Of a stretch of DNA of 64,000 bases, positions 27,595 to 37,223 are shown piece by piece. Each line of letters opens with the position of its first letter. Within the stretch, counting starts at the first letter, position 1. Below the pieces are notes generated by a model. That model did not search any database and had not been told where the DNA came from. It worked only from the letters and a program-made list of their open reading frames with translations. Where the stretch lies: assembly GCF_002858765.1 (NCBI RefSeq), contig NZ_PJRP01000006.1, forward strand, positions 193,451-257,450, written 5' to 3'. The position numbers were made by a program, and so were the translations under genes. Origin of the DNA: Cupriavidus pauculus. GTDB taxonomy: Bacteria > Pseudomonadota > Gammaproteobacteria > Burkholderiales > Burkholderiaceae.

Positions 27595-28088
27595 GACGAT
27601 TCCTCGTGGCTGAAAAAGCGGTTGAGTGACGTGGGCGATTGTAAGCGCGGTGCATCGGAATGCACAGCCGCGCCGCCACATGTCTGGGCAATGGTGCGCC
27701 CTCCCCATGCGTTCCCCCATGCGTTCCCGTCGGATCGCACCTTCATGGCGCCTTCCGATGCATGACCTATCCTTGACTTCAGCCCGGAAGCACGCGTGTG
27801 GGGCGCCTTCGGGCCCACAGGTGAGACATTTTGTTGCAAACGTTGCGGTGGCGAAACGTGACTTTTAAGTCTCGAATTGTTAAGGTTTCGCATCGCATTG
27901 CAACAATCCCGACAAGCGTACGTTGCGCGCGGCTCGACTGTATCAGCGTTGAACGCTGCAGCCGCGCCTGATGCGCCGCACGCTGGTCCGTCTTTTGCTG
28001 TAGCCACTCGTTGAAGTTTCCTGACGTATTCCGGGGCGGTCGCTTCGTCCGGCCGCCTGCTTCCCCGCCAAACCTGTCAACGGCCTTC
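27595..28088. other. Divergent intergenic region upstream of opgGH
   Basis: About 490 bases separate the minus-strand surface-antigen-like gene from opgG. A lower-GC stretch around 27825-27915 is the likeliest promoter zone for opgGH, but no convincing -35/-10 pair or known operator was recognised. Several short ORFs are shadows without family signal. Confidence 0.4.
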
Positions 28089-29681
28089 ATGTCCGCCTAT
28101 CCCACGTCGTTCCGCCCCATCCAACGCCCTACCGTCGCGCCCGCGCGCCGCTTATCCGGCAGGATGTCAGGGCTGGGACGCTGGATCGGCGGCGGCATGC
28201 TGGCCGTATTGGCGCTGACCGCGCACGCGTTCGACTTCGAGACCGTGGCGGCGCGTGCGCGCCAGCTGTCGACGTCGCCTTACAAGCCGCCCAAGGTGCA
28301 GGAACTGCCGCGCGAGCTGAAGGAACTGACTTACGAGCGCTATCGCGAAATCGAATACAAGCCCGAGCGCTTTGCATGGCGCGGAGCGCGACTGCCGTTC
28401 GAGATCTCGTTCTTCCACGAAGGCATGGTTTTCGACCAGCCCGTGCGCATCAACGAGGTGGTCAACAACAGCGTGCGCGAATTCCGCTTCGACCCCGCTG
28501 CGTTCAACTACGGATCGCACAAGGTGGACCCCGCCAAGCTCAAGACCCTGGGCTTTGCCGGCTTCCGGCTCATGTATCCGCTGAACCAGCAGGGCAAGCG
28601 CAAGGACGAACTGGCATCGTTCCTGGGGGCCAGCTACTTCCGCGCGTTGGGCAAGGACCAGTGGTATGGGCTGTCGGCCCGCGGCCTGGCTGTGGACACG
28701 GCGCTGAACTCCGGCGAGGAATTTCCGCGTTTCACCGAATTCTGGATCGAGCGGCCGTCGGCCAACGACAAGCAGCTGACGATCTATGCGCTGATGGATT
28801 CGCGTCGCATGAGCGGCGCCTACCGCTTCATCATCAAGCCCGGCAACGAGACGGTGATGGAGGTCAAGTCGCGCCTGTTCCTGCGTGAGCACGTGACCAA
28901 GCTTGGCCTGGCGCCGCTGACGAGCATGTACCTGTTCGGCGAGAACCAGCCGTCGCCCACCACCGATTTCCGCCCCGAGGTGCATGACTCCGACGGCCTG
29001 TCGGTGCAACTCGGCACCGGCGAATGGATCTGGCGTCCGCTGGTCAATCCCAAGCGCCTGCTGGTGACGTCGTTCGCCGCGAACAATCCGCAGGGCTATG
29101 GCCTGATGCAGCGCGATCGCAGCTTCGACAACTACCAGGAGATCGGTTCCTGGTACGAGCGCCGCCCGAGCGGCTGGGTCGAGCCGAAGGGCAACTGGGG
29201 CTCGGGTCGCGTGGAACTGGTGCAGATTCCGACACCGGACGAGACCAACGACAACATCGTGGCGTTCTGGGTGCCGGACAACCCGCCCAAGCCGAAGCAG
29301 GCCTTCGACTACGAATACCGACTGAAATGGCAGAAGGACGGCGAGAACCTGCCGCCGCTGTCGTGGGTCACGCAGACGCGCCGCGGCCAGGGCCTGACGC
29401 GCAAGCAGGATGACACCAGTTTCTCGCTGGTGGTGGATTTCGAGGGACCCGCGTTCAAGAAGCTGCCCGAGGAGGCGCGCCTGGACCCGGTGGTATCGGC
29501 AGACGCCAACGGCGAGCTGCTCAAGACGACAGTCCAGCGCAACGAGGCCACGGGTGGCTGGCGCATGACGATGTTCATGCGGCGCAAGGACGAGAACAAG
29601 CCGGTTGAGTTGCGCGGCTATCTTCGCAACGGCAGTACAACCCAATCCGAGACATGGAGCTACATCTTACCCCCAGGCTAA
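28089..29681 (+). CDS. opgG: Glucans biosynthesis protein G
   Basis: The 530-residue periplasmic protein has a signal-like hydrophobic segment (GRWIGGGMLAVLALTAHAF, about residues 30-48) and the MdoG/OpgG beta-sandwich domain throughout (YKPPKVQELPRELKELTYERYREIEY, YFRALGKDQWYGLSARGLAVDTA, RDRSFDNYQEIGSWYERRPS). It is needed for branching or maturation of osmoregulated periplasmic glucans. ATG 28089 is preferred to a longer frame from 28011. The next gene, opgH, starts 28 bases before the opgG stop, so the pair is translationally coupled. Confidence 0.94.
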   Translation: MSAYPTSFRPIQRPTVAPARRLSGRMSGLGRWIGGGMLAVLALTAHAFDFETVAARARQLSTSPYKPPKVQELPRELKELTYERYREIEYKPERFAWRGARLPFEISFFHEGMVFDQPVRINEVVNNSVREFRFDPAAFNYGSHKVDPAKLKTLGFAGFRLMYPLNQQGKRKDELASFLGASYFRALGKDQWYGLSARGLAVDTALNSGEEFPRFTEFWIERPSANDKQLTIYALMDSRRMSGAYRFIIKPGNETVMEVKSRLFLREHVTKLGLAPLTSMYLFGENQPSPTTDFRPEVHDSDGLSVQLGTGEWIWRPLVNPKRLLVTSFAANNPQGYGLMQRDRSFDNYQEIGSWYERRPSGWVEPKGNWGSGRVELVQIPTPDETNDNIVAFWVPDNPPKPKQAFDYEYRLKWQKDGENLPPLSWVTQTRRGQGLTRKQDDTSFSLVVDFEGPAFKKLPEEARLDPVVSADANGELLKTTVQRNEATGGWRMTMFMRRKDENKPVELRGYLRNGSTTQSETWSYILPPG

Positions 29682-32260
29682 AGCAGCGCCCGGCCCAGGC
29701 GGCGGCGGCATGCGAGCGCTATGTCGACCGCCTGCCGGCTTCGCCCGAACTGCGTAGCGAACTGCTGGCCGATACCCCGAAATCGCTGATGTCCAGCGTG
29801 CCGGCCGAGGGTATCGAAGTGCCGTCGGCCATGATTGAATTGCAAACGCGTCTGGCCGGCCGCAACCCGAAGGACAAGGAAGCTTCCGATTTGAATGACG
29901 GCAGCGCCCCGGGCGGGGCAACCTACGCATCGGTGGGTCGTCGCTTTGCGATGGCTTATGGCAACCCGCAGGTGGACGGCGAACCGCTGCTGCAGCGGAA
30001 CGACGACGGCACCGTGCGCGTGAATACGGGGCCGGACCCCGAGCGCGCATCGATGGTGCCGCGCCAGTGGCCGCCGCATATCGTCTGGGGCGGCATCCGC
30101 AATGCCTGGCGCAAGATGCTGGGCCGCCCGCCCGTGCCCGAGACCTGGGACACGCTGCACGACGGCCCCGACGCCGAGGGCAAGTGGCACCCGGCCGGGT
30201 CGCACCGTCGGTGGTTCCTGCTGGCACTGGTGGTGGGCCAGACCATCATGGCCACGTATTTCATGTCGCGCGTGCTGCCGTACCATGGCGCCGATCCGCT
30301 CGAAGTGGCCATCCTGACACTGTTCGCGATCCTGTTCTCGTGGGTCTCGGCCGGTTTCTGGACGGCGATGATGGGCTTCCTGGTGCTGTTCAAGGGCGGT
30401 GACAAGCATCTGATCTCGCGCAGCGCCGCCAGCGATGCGCCGATCGACCCGTCCGCGCGGACGGCGATCATCATGCCGATCTGCAATGAAGACGTGACGC
30501 GCGTCTTCGCGGGCTTGCGCGCCACGTACGAGTCGCTGGAACGCACGGGCGAGCTGCAGCACTTCGATTTCTTCGTGCTGTCCGACAGCGGCAATCCGGA
30601 CCTGCGCACCGCCGAGCACGACGCCTGGATCGAACTGTGCCGTGCCGTTGGCGGCTTCGGCCGCATCTTCTACCGCTGGCGCCGTCACCGCGTGAAGCGC
30701 AAGACCGGCAATGTGGCCGACTTCTGCCGCCGTTGGGGCAACAAGTACCGCTACATGATCGTGCTGGATGCCGACAGCGTGATGAGCGGCGACTGCCTGG
30801 CCACGCTGGCGCGGCTGATGGAAGCCAACCCGGGCGCCGGCATCATCCAGACCGCGCCGCTGGCCGTGGGGCGCGACACACTGTACGCGCGTGTGCAGCA
30901 GTTCTCCACGCGCGTCTATGGTCCGCTGTTCACGGCGGGGCTGCACTACTGGCAGCTTGGCGAGTCGCACTACTGGGGCCACAACGCCATCATCCGCATC
31001 AAGCCGTTCATGGAGCACTGCGGCCTGGCGCCGCTGCCTGGCAAGGGGCCGCTGTCCGGCGAAATCCTGTCGCACGACTTTGTCGAGGCCGCCATGATGC
31101 GGCGGGCAGGGTGGGGCGTGTGGATTGCCTACGACCTGCCTGGCTCGTTCGAGGAACTGCCGCCGAACCTGCTGGACGAGGTCAAGCGCGACCGCCGCTG
31201 GTGCCAGGGCAACCTGATGAATTTCCGCCTGTGGATGAAGCAGGGTTTCCACGCGGTACACCGTGCGGTATTCCTGACCGGCATCATGGCCTATGTGTCG
31301 GCGCCGCTGTGGTTCCTGTTCCTGCTGCTGTCCACGGCCGCGCTGGCCAAGCACGCGCTGGTGCCGCCGGAGTACTTCACCAAGCCATATCAGCTGTTTC
31401 CGACCTGGCCCGAATGGCATCCGGAAAAGGCGCTGATGCTGTTCTCGGCCACGGCCACGCTGCTGTTCCTGCCGAAGCTGGCCAGCGTGATCCTGCTGCT
31501 CAAGGACGCCAAGCAGTACGGCGGCGTGGTGCGCCTGGTCCTGAGCATGCTGATCGAAATGACGCTTTCGGCGCTGCTGGCCCCGACGCGCATGCTGTTC
31601 CACACCAAGTTCGTGATCGCCGCGTACAGCGGCTGGGGCATTTCGTGGAAGTCGCCCCCGCGCGAGGATGCGGAAACCACGTGGGGCGAGGCCTTCCGCC
31701 GCCACGGCTGGCACACGGTGCTGGGCCTGGTGTGGGGCGCCGGCGTGTACTGGCTGAGCCCGGGCTTCATCTGGTGGCTGCTGCCGATCGTGGGTTCGCT
31801 GGCGATGTCGATTCCGCTGTCGGTGATGCTGTCGCGCGTGTCGCTGGGTCGTGCCGCGCGCCGCGCCGGCCTGTTCATGATCCCCGAGGAAACCTACGTG
31901 CCGCGCGAGGTCGTCGAAACGCAGCAGCATGTGGAAAACGCCCAGGAGACGCCGCGCTTCGTCGATGCCGTGGTGGATCCGGTGACCAATGCGCTGATGT
32001 GCGCCACGGCCACGCCGCGTACGGTACAGCCGGAGCCGGCACGGCTGCAGCATGCATCGCTGGTGCAGCATGCGCTGACGCATGGCCCGGGTTCGCTGTC
32101 GCCGGCACAGAAGCATGTGCTGCTGGGCGACCCGTTCGCGCTGTCGAAGCTGCACGAGCTGGTCTGGGGATCGCCGCTGGCCGATGCCGCGTGGAAGGAA
32201 ACGCGCGTGCTGCTGCGCCGCGCGCCCAACGTGCTGCCCTTGCGGCCACGGGTGGCGTGA
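29654..32260 (+). CDS. opgH: Glucans biosynthesis glucosyltransferase H
   Basis: The 868-residue inner-membrane GT2-family glucosyltransferase polymerises UDP-glucose into the linear backbone of periplasmic glucans. A cytoplasmic N-terminal part of about 185 residues precedes two helices. The catalytic domain (about 270-510) has the DSG, VLDADSVMSG and HDFVEAAMMRRAGW acidic motifs and the RRWCQGN acceptor motif (QxxRW-like). Several helices follow. It overlaps opgG and is followed by a strong terminator. Confidence 0.95.
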   Translation: MELHLTPRLKQRPAQAAAACERYVDRLPASPELRSELLADTPKSLMSSVPAEGIEVPSAMIELQTRLAGRNPKDKEASDLNDGSAPGGATYASVGRRFAMAYGNPQVDGEPLLQRNDDGTVRVNTGPDPERASMVPRQWPPHIVWGGIRNAWRKMLGRPPVPETWDTLHDGPDAEGKWHPAGSHRRWFLLALVVGQTIMATYFMSRVLPYHGADPLEVAILTLFAILFSWVSAGFWTAMMGFLVLFKGGDKHLISRSAASDAPIDPSARTAIIMPICNEDVTRVFAGLRATYESLERTGELQHFDFFVLSDSGNPDLRTAEHDAWIELCRAVGGFGRIFYRWRRHRVKRKTGNVADFCRRWGNKYRYMIVLDADSVMSGDCLATLARLMEANPGAGIIQTAPLAVGRDTLYARVQQFSTRVYGPLFTAGLHYWQLGESHYWGHNAIIRIKPFMEHCGLAPLPGKGPLSGEILSHDFVEAAMMRRAGWGVWIAYDLPGSFEELPPNLLDEVKRDRRWCQGNLMNFRLWMKQGFHAVHRAVFLTGIMAYVSAPLWFLFLLLSTAALAKHALVPPEYFTKPYQLFPTWPEWHPEKALMLFSATATLLFLPKLASVILLLKDAKQYGGVVRLVLSMLIEMTLSALLAPTRMLFHTKFVIAAYSGWGISWKSPPREDAETTWGEAFRRHGWHTVLGLVWGAGVYWLSPGFIWWLLPIVGSLAMSIPLSVMLSRVSLGRAARRAGLFMIPEETYVPREVVETQQHVENAQETPRFVDAVVDPVTNALMCATATPRTVQPEPARLQHASLVQHALTHGPGSLSPAQKHVLLGDPFALSKLHELVWGSPLADAAWKETRVLLRRAPNVLPLRPRVA

Positions 32261-32279
32261 CCGACGGTTCGCGCAATGA

Positions 32280-32311
32280 AAAACGGCAGGCTCTCGGGCC
32301 TGCCGTTTTTT
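32280..32311 (+). terminator. Rho-independent terminator of opgGH
   Basis: AAAACGGCAGGC and GCCTGCCGTTTT form a 12-bp stem with a 6-base loop, continuing into a T run. It lies 20 bases after the opgH stop. Confidence 0.92.
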
Positions 32312-32347
32312 TGCCCGTTTCAAACGGGAGCGTTTCAGGAGCGCGTT

Positions 32348-32929
32348 TTAACGCAGCGCCGACACGCAGATCGGCGCGTTGATATACACGTCGCCCACGC
32401 GGCGCTCGCCCCGGTCGTTACGCGTCATGTAGCGGAACATCATGCTGACGCCGAGCTTGGTCAGGATTTCCACGTCGCGGTTGGCGCAGATGTTGCGCTG
32501 GAGTGGCGCGGCGTAGCTCACCTCGAAGCTGGCCAGGTCGAGCATCGGGCCGCGGTAGTTGGTCAGTTCCAGCTGGAAGAGTACGTGCTTGCCCGGTATC
32601 GACTGGCAGCGGCGCAGGCGCGTCTCGCCGTCGATCTCGATGGGCAGGATGTCGTTGAGCTGCCGGCAGGCGCGTGCCAGCACGCTGTCCGGGCGATTGG
32701 TATTGCGCAGCAGTTCGGGAACGCCGGCCGCGCCGGTGTTCTGTCCGGTGGCCGCGCCCTTGAGCATGCGTGACAGGGCCTCGGCTTCATCGACCACCAC
32801 GGGCGCGGGCGACGAAGCCGGTGCCATGGCGGGCGGCCTGCCAGGCGCGGCCCATGCGGGCAGCGACGGCAAGGCTGCCAATGCAACCAGGCTCAGCGAA
32901 ACAATAAACGGCGTATGTCGTATGGTCAT
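32348..32929 (-). CDS. Exported protein of unknown function
   Basis: The 193-residue protein has a clear signal peptide (MTIRHTPFIVSLSLVALAAL..., cleavage after AWAAP near residue 28), an Ala/Pro-rich linker, and a mature domain with three Cys residues (ARACRQLND, LRRCQSIPG, RNICANRD) plus a fourth near the C-terminus (APICVSALR), suggesting two disulfides in the periplasm. No family is recognised with confidence. It is convergent with opgH across the terminator and may serve the envelope, but that is a guess. Confidence 0.7.
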   Translation of the reverse strand: MTIRHTPFIVSLSLVALAALPSLPAWAAPGRPPAMAPASSPAPVVVDEAEALSRMLKGAATGQNTGAAGVPELLRNTNRPDSVLARACRQLNDILPIEIDGETRLRRCQSIPGKHVLFQLELTNYRGPMLDLASFEVSYAAPLQRNICANRDVEILTKLGVSMMFRYMTRNDRGERRVGDVYINAPICVSALR

Positions 32930-33190
32930 GCAGGATAACGTTGCCGGGGACGGGTCCCGTGATCCGTCTCCCGCGATGCGTCTGACTGCGTGGTCTGGGG
33001 TACATCCGTCCCGACAGGCAGGCATTGTACCCTCCACCCCGCCACACGTGAAAGCAGCGCCACCCGTGATGCCGCACGGGCAGCCGGTCTGCGGCAGATT
33101 TTCCACGGTACTTCTGGTGACTTGACGCGCGCGCCGCCAAGCGCTTGCACGCTATGCAACAATTGCGGCTTGCTCTACCGGAACCCTTTC

Positions 33191-34405
33191 ATGACGTCCT
33201 CCGCAAGCGCGCGCACCGACGCGCGCTTTCCGCTCTGGCTGCTGATCTGCGCGTCGCTCACCGCCATCGCACCCCTTTCCATTGACATGTACCTGCCCAG
33301 CTTCCCCGCGCTGGCAGCCGATCTCCATACCGATATCGGCAAGGTGCAGCTGACGCTGGGCACATTCCTGGTGGGGCTGGCCATTGGACAGGCGTTCTAC
33401 GGGCCGGTCAGCGACCGTTTCGGGCGCAAGGTGCCGCTCTATGCGGGGCTGACGATCTATGGCGTGGCCGCCGCCGGCTGTGCGCTGGCGTCGAGCGTGG
33501 AGTCGCTGATGCTCTGGCGCTTCCTGCAGGCGCTGGGAGGCTGCACCGGGCTGGTGGTGTCGCGTGCGGTGATTCGAGACCGGCTCGAAGCGCGCGAGTC
33601 CGCGCGGGCCTTTTCGTCGCTGATGCTGGTGATGGGGCTGGCGCCGATCCTGGCGCCGCTGATCGGCGGCGCCGTGCTGGCGGCCACGGGCTGGCGCGCG
33701 ATCTTCTGGATTCACTGCGGCGCGGCCGTGCTGCTGCTGTGGCTGATCCATACGCGCATGGAGGAATCGCTGGACCCGCAGCGCCGTCGCTCGCTGCATC
33801 CGGGCAGCGTACTGCGCGGCTACTGGGAACTGTTGCGCGACCGGGAATTTCTGGGCTACTCGCTGTCCGCCGGCTGCGTGCAGGGGGGCATGTTTGCCTA
33901 TATCGCGGGCTCGCCGTTCGTGCTGATCGAACTGCATGGCATCGATCCCTCCCACTACGGCTTTGTTTTCGGGGCCAACGCGTTTGGCCTGATTGCGATG
34001 TCGCAGGTCAATGCCAAGCTGGTGCGCGCCCGCGCGCTGGACGACGTGCTGCGCGTCGCGCTGATCGCGCCATGCGTGGCGGGCCTGACGCTGGCAGCGG
34101 CCACGCTGCTGGGTGTGGCCTCGCTGCCGGTGCTGCTGTGCTGCTTCTTCGTGTTTCTGGCCGGGCTGGGCTGCATCACGCCCAACGCGTCGGCACTGGC
34201 CCTGGCCCATCAAAGCCATCGGGCCGGCACGGCATCGGCGTTGATGGGCACGCTTCAGTTCGGCTTCGGCACGCTGGCGGGCGCAGCGGTCAGCATCTGG
34301 CACGACGGTACGGCGCTGCCGCTGGCCGTGGTGATGGCGGTCTGCGGCAGCGGCGCGGTGCTGCTGCGCCTGTACGGCCGGGCCGGCGTGCGCCAGCCCG
34401 GCTGA
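33191..34405 (+). CDS. Bcr/CflA-family multidrug efflux transporter (MFS)
   Basis: The 404-residue 12-helix MFS protein of the DHA1 drug:proton antiporter class has SIDMYLPSFPALAADL at the end of the first helix, the MFS signature GPVSDRFGRKVPL near residue 78, and motif C-like GLAPILAPLIGG near 155. Relatives export bicyclomycin, chloramphenicol or sulfonamides. The real substrate is unknown. The longer frame starting at 32990 is rejected because ATG 33191 gives the canonical N-terminus. Confidence 0.9.
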   Translation: MTSSASARTDARFPLWLLICASLTAIAPLSIDMYLPSFPALAADLHTDIGKVQLTLGTFLVGLAIGQAFYGPVSDRFGRKVPLYAGLTIYGVAAAGCALASSVESLMLWRFLQALGGCTGLVVSRAVIRDRLEARESARAFSSLMLVMGLAPILAPLIGGAVLAATGWRAIFWIHCGAAVLLLWLIHTRMEESLDPQRRRSLHPGSVLRGYWELLRDREFLGYSLSAGCVQGGMFAYIAGSPFVLIELHGIDPSHYGFVFGANAFGLIAMSQVNAKLVRARALDDVLRVALIAPCVAGLTLAAATLLGVASLPVLLCCFFVFLAGLGCITPNASALALAHQSHRAGTASALMGTLQFGFGTLAGAAVSIWHDGTALPLAVVMAVCGSGAVLLRLYGRAGVRQPG

Positions 34406-34424
34406 TCGTGCCGGGTGTGCCGGA

Positions 34425-35285
34425 TCAGGCGGCCTGGTTGGCCGACTGGGTCAATGGCACAGCTGGTGCGTTCTGCATGACCACCATCTGCGCCGGCATC
34501 GGGGCGGCGAAGCCGGCGGCGCCGAAGCTGTCGCGGATGGTGCGATTGGTATCGAAATACACCTGCCAGTAGTGGTCGTTGTGGCAGTACGGCCGTACTG
34601 CCAGCACCGGGCCCACCAGCGTAAATTCCAGGATATCGACGTCGACCGCCGGTTCGGCCAGCACATTCGGGATGGCGGCCAGTTTTTCCTTGAGCAGCGC
34701 GATGGCTGCCACGGCATCGGTAGTGCCGGCCAGTTGCGCTTTCAGTTCCACGCGCCGGAACGGATTGGCCGTGTAGTTCTGAATCGTGTCGCTGAAGATC
34801 TTGTTGTTGCCGACCACGGTCAGGACGTTGTCCGGGGTATCGAGCGACGTGGCGAACAGGCCAATTTCACGCACCGTGCCGGTCACGCCGCCGATGGTCA
34901 CGAAATCGCCCACCTTGAACGGACGCAGCACGACCAGGAAGGCACCGGCGGCAAAGTTGGCCATCAGTCCGGACCACGCCATGCCGATGGCCACGCCGGC
35001 CGCCGCGATCAGTGCCGCAAACGTGGTGGTCTGGATGCCGAAGTAGCCGAGGATCCCGATCACCAGCACGACATTCAGCGTGACGGTGACAATCGATCCG
35101 ACATAGCGCAGCAGGGTGGGGTCGACGCTCTGTCTGGACAGCGAGTTCTGCACCAGCCGTACCACGAAATGGATCAGCCAGCGGCCCACCACCCAGAATG
35201 CCAGCGCGGCCAGGATCTTCACGCCGAATATGGTGGCGTAGCTGTAAATGACGTCGCGGATGCTTTGCAGCGAGGTGGTATCCAT
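34425..35285 (-). CDS. mscS: Small-conductance mechanosensitive channel (MscS family)
   Basis: The 286-residue protein has three transmembrane helices; the third carries the Gly/Ala-rich pore segment AALIAAAGVAIGMAWSG. A beta domain (FKVGDFVTIGGVTGTVREIG) and an alpha-beta C-terminal domain follow, the usual layout of E. coli-size MscS. ATG 35285 is chosen because GGAG lies 7-9 bases upstream; an ATG two codons earlier is too close to the GGAG. It opens under membrane tension to release solutes on hypo-osmotic shock, a theme shared with nearby opgGH, though it is not in an operon with them. Confidence 0.9.
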   Translation of the reverse strand: MDTTSLQSIRDVIYSYATIFGVKILAALAFWVVGRWLIHFVVRLVQNSLSRQSVDPTLLRYVGSIVTVTLNVVLVIGILGYFGIQTTTFAALIAAAGVAIGMAWSGLMANFAAGAFLVVLRPFKVGDFVTIGGVTGTVREIGLFATSLDTPDNVLTVVGNNKIFSDTIQNYTANPFRRVELKAQLAGTTDAVAAIALLKEKLAAIPNVLAEPAVDVDILEFTLVGPVLAVRPYCHNDHYWQVYFDTNRTIRDSFGAAGFAAPMPAQMVVMQNAPAVPLTQSANQAA

Positions 35286-35458
35286 GAACATGCTCCTGTG
35301 ATTTACGGGCAGGCAAAACAGGGACAGCAAAAATGAAGGGTGCTGTCGATAATGTCAGGATCACAAGGCACGCCTGTGTCGGCGTTTGCGGAAAGGGCAA
35401 GGGCATTATTGGGCGCCCGCGTGCGAAAGTTCAAGTCAATCTTTTTTGCGCGCCACAT

Positions 35459-35492
35459 AAAAAAGGCCGGGTATTTACCCGGCCGCTTTTTC
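35459..35492. terminator. Intrinsic terminator downstream of amtB
   Basis: GGCCGGGTA and TACCCGGCC form a perfect 9-bp stem with A-rich and T-rich flanks on opposite sides. It lies 27 bases beyond the amtB stop on the minus strand. Confidence 0.85.
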
Positions 35493-35518
35493 CACGCAAT
35501 GCCTTGCAAATCCGTGGG

Positions 35519-36721
35519 TTACCAGTTCGTTTCGCGCTCCGGGGTGGCCGAGATACGGTGCAGCGTCAGGTCGGCACCATTGAATTCCTCTTCCGGGTCC
35601 AGGCGGATGCCCACCAGCTTCTTCAGCGTGCCATAGACCACCGTGCCGCCGACCAGCGCGACCACGATACCCATCAGCGTACCGGCCACCTGCGCCACCA
35701 GCGACACGCCGCCCATCCCGCCCAGCAGACGGCTGCCGAAAATGCCGGCGGCAATGCCGCCCCAGGCGCCGCAAAGGCCGTGCAGCGGCCAGACGCCAAG
35801 CACATCGTCGATATGCCATTTGTTCTGGGCCAGCGTAAACAGATGGACGAACAGCACGCCGGCTACGGCACCGGTCACCAGCGCGCCCAGCGGATGCATG
35901 ATGTCGGACCCGGCGCAGACCGCCACCAGCCCGGCCAAGGGTCCGTTGTACGAGAAACCCGGGTCGTTGCGACCTGCCGCCCATGCCGCCAGGGTGCCGC
36001 CGACCATTGCCATCAGCGAGTTGATGGCCACCAGGCCGCTGATCTTGTCGATGGTCTGCGCGCTCATGACGTTGAAGCCGAACCAGCCCACCGCCAGCAC
36101 CCAGGCACCCAGGGCCAGGAAGGGGATGTTTGACGGCGGATGCGCGCTGATGCGGCCATCCTTCTGGTAGCGGCCACGGCGCGCGCCCAGCAGCAGCACG
36201 GCGGGCAGGGCGATCCAGCCGCCCACGGCATGCACCACCACCGAACCCGCAAAATCGTGGAAGGGCGCGCCCGTTACCGACGCCAGCCAGTCCTGCACCC
36301 CCAGCCGGTTATTCCAGACGATGCCCTCGAAAAACGGGTAGACAAAGCCCACCAGGACAAAGGTGGCCACCAGTTGCGGATTGAACCGCGAGCGCTCTGC
36401 AATGCCGCCCGAGATAATCGCCGGGATGGCTGCGGCAAAAGTGGCCAGGAAGAAGAACTTGACCAGTTCGTGGCCATTCTTTTCGGCCAGCGTCTCGGCG
36501 CCTGCAAAAAACTGCACCCCATAGGCGATCGTGTAACCGAGGAAGAAGTAGGCGAGTGTCGATACCGCGAAATCGACCAGAATCTTTACCAGTGCGTTGA
36601 CCTGGTTCTTCTTGCGAACCGTGCCGAGTTCCAGGAATGCGAACCCGGCGTGCATTGCCAGCACCATGATCGCGCCCAGCAGGATGAACAAGGCATCCGT
36701 GCCTGTCTTCAGGTTGTCCAT
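35519..36721 (-). CDS. amtB: Ammonium transporter
   Basis: The 400-residue protein has 11 predicted helices and Amt signatures: LELGTVRKKNQVN, PHDFAGSVVVHAVGG-type segment with the first pore His, and VWPLHGLCGAWGG with the second pore His. It begins directly in the first helix without a cleavable signal peptide. The C-terminal tail is 40 residues or so. No glnK gene precedes it, unlike the usual glnK-amtB pair. A sigma54-type promoter and a palindrome lie upstream, suggesting control by nitrogen limitation. Confidence 0.94.
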   Translation of the reverse strand: MDNLKTGTDALFILLGAIMVLAMHAGFAFLELGTVRKKNQVNALVKILVDFAVSTLAYFFLGYTIAYGVQFFAGAETLAEKNGHELVKFFFLATFAAAIPAIISGGIAERSRFNPQLVATFVLVGFVYPFFEGIVWNNRLGVQDWLASVTGAPFHDFAGSVVVHAVGGWIALPAVLLLGARRGRYQKDGRISAHPPSNIPFLALGAWVLAVGWFGFNVMSAQTIDKISGLVAINSLMAMVGGTLAAWAAGRNDPGFSYNGPLAGLVAVCAGSDIMHPLGALVTGAVAGVLFVHLFTLAQNKWHIDDVLGVWPLHGLCGAWGGIAAGIFGSRLLGGMGGVSLVAQVAGTLMGIVVALVGGTVVYGTLKKLVGIRLDPEEEFNGADLTLHRISATPERETNW

Positions 36722-36755
36722 CGTTACCTCATGCTCAAAATGGGAGCACGGATAA

Positions 36756-36770
36756 GCAATTAGCGTTCCA
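36756..36770 (-). promoter_or_regulatory. Sigma54-type -24/-12 promoter of amtB
   Basis: Read on the minus strand, TGGAAC-N5-TTGC matches the sigma54 consensus TGGCAC-N5-TTGC with one mismatch and retains the key GG and GC. It sits about 35 bases upstream of the amtB start codon, leaving a short leader that contains GAGGTAA as ribosome-binding site. Confidence 0.6.
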
Positions 36771-36935
36771 GTTTTGGGCGCAAAACGGGGAATATGGCGC
36801 CAAATCAGGGCGCGCCGCACGCCAATGGCGATTGAGGCACCCGGCAGAACGGCAATAAATTGGCGGGATGGGGCGGTTGTGGGGCATGCATGCGCCAAAA
36901 CGACGCATGACGCAGGCGGAAATTGAACGCTAATG

Positions 36936-36956
36936 GTGCATCAGGTCTTGATGCAC
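36936..36956. promoter_or_regulatory. Palindrome upstream of amtB, possible NtrC-type enhancer
   Basis: GTGCATCA-N5-TGATGCAC is a perfect inverted repeat about 170 bases upstream of the -24/-12 element, a normal distance for a sigma54 enhancer. Its TGCAxxA half-sites resemble NtrC sites (TGCACC-N5-GGTGCA), but the spacing is 2 bases longer and the inner bases differ, so the assignment to NtrC is tentative. Confidence 0.35.
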
Positions 36957-37223
36957 TGAAATCGCGCAAAGGTATCGACGGCGGCACCCCGGAAAACCGC
37001 GGCGGAAATTGCGCATTCCAGAGGATTTGCGGCAACTTTCTGCCGGTTTCATAAAGTGCGCCGTCCGATACGTCCTGCTCCCGAAATGTGATGTGCCGAT
37101 TCGCAAAACAGAGGGGTAAAAACCCCGCTAAGTCTTGCCAGAGAACGATTTCCGGCGGTTTCCGTTGCATCGGTGCCACTAGGGATTGCTCAAGCCACAA
37201 AGGGGAGATTAGACTGCGCCGAT

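Noticed and set aside
29678..32323. An 881-codon minus-strand ORF opposite opgH
   Set aside because: It is rich in His, Arg and Gln with no domain signal; opgH on the plus strand is unambiguous.
37113..37126. GGGGT-A4-ACCCC hairpin in the amtB/hupB gap
   Set aside because: The stem is only 5 bp and has no T run; it is too weak to call as a terminator.
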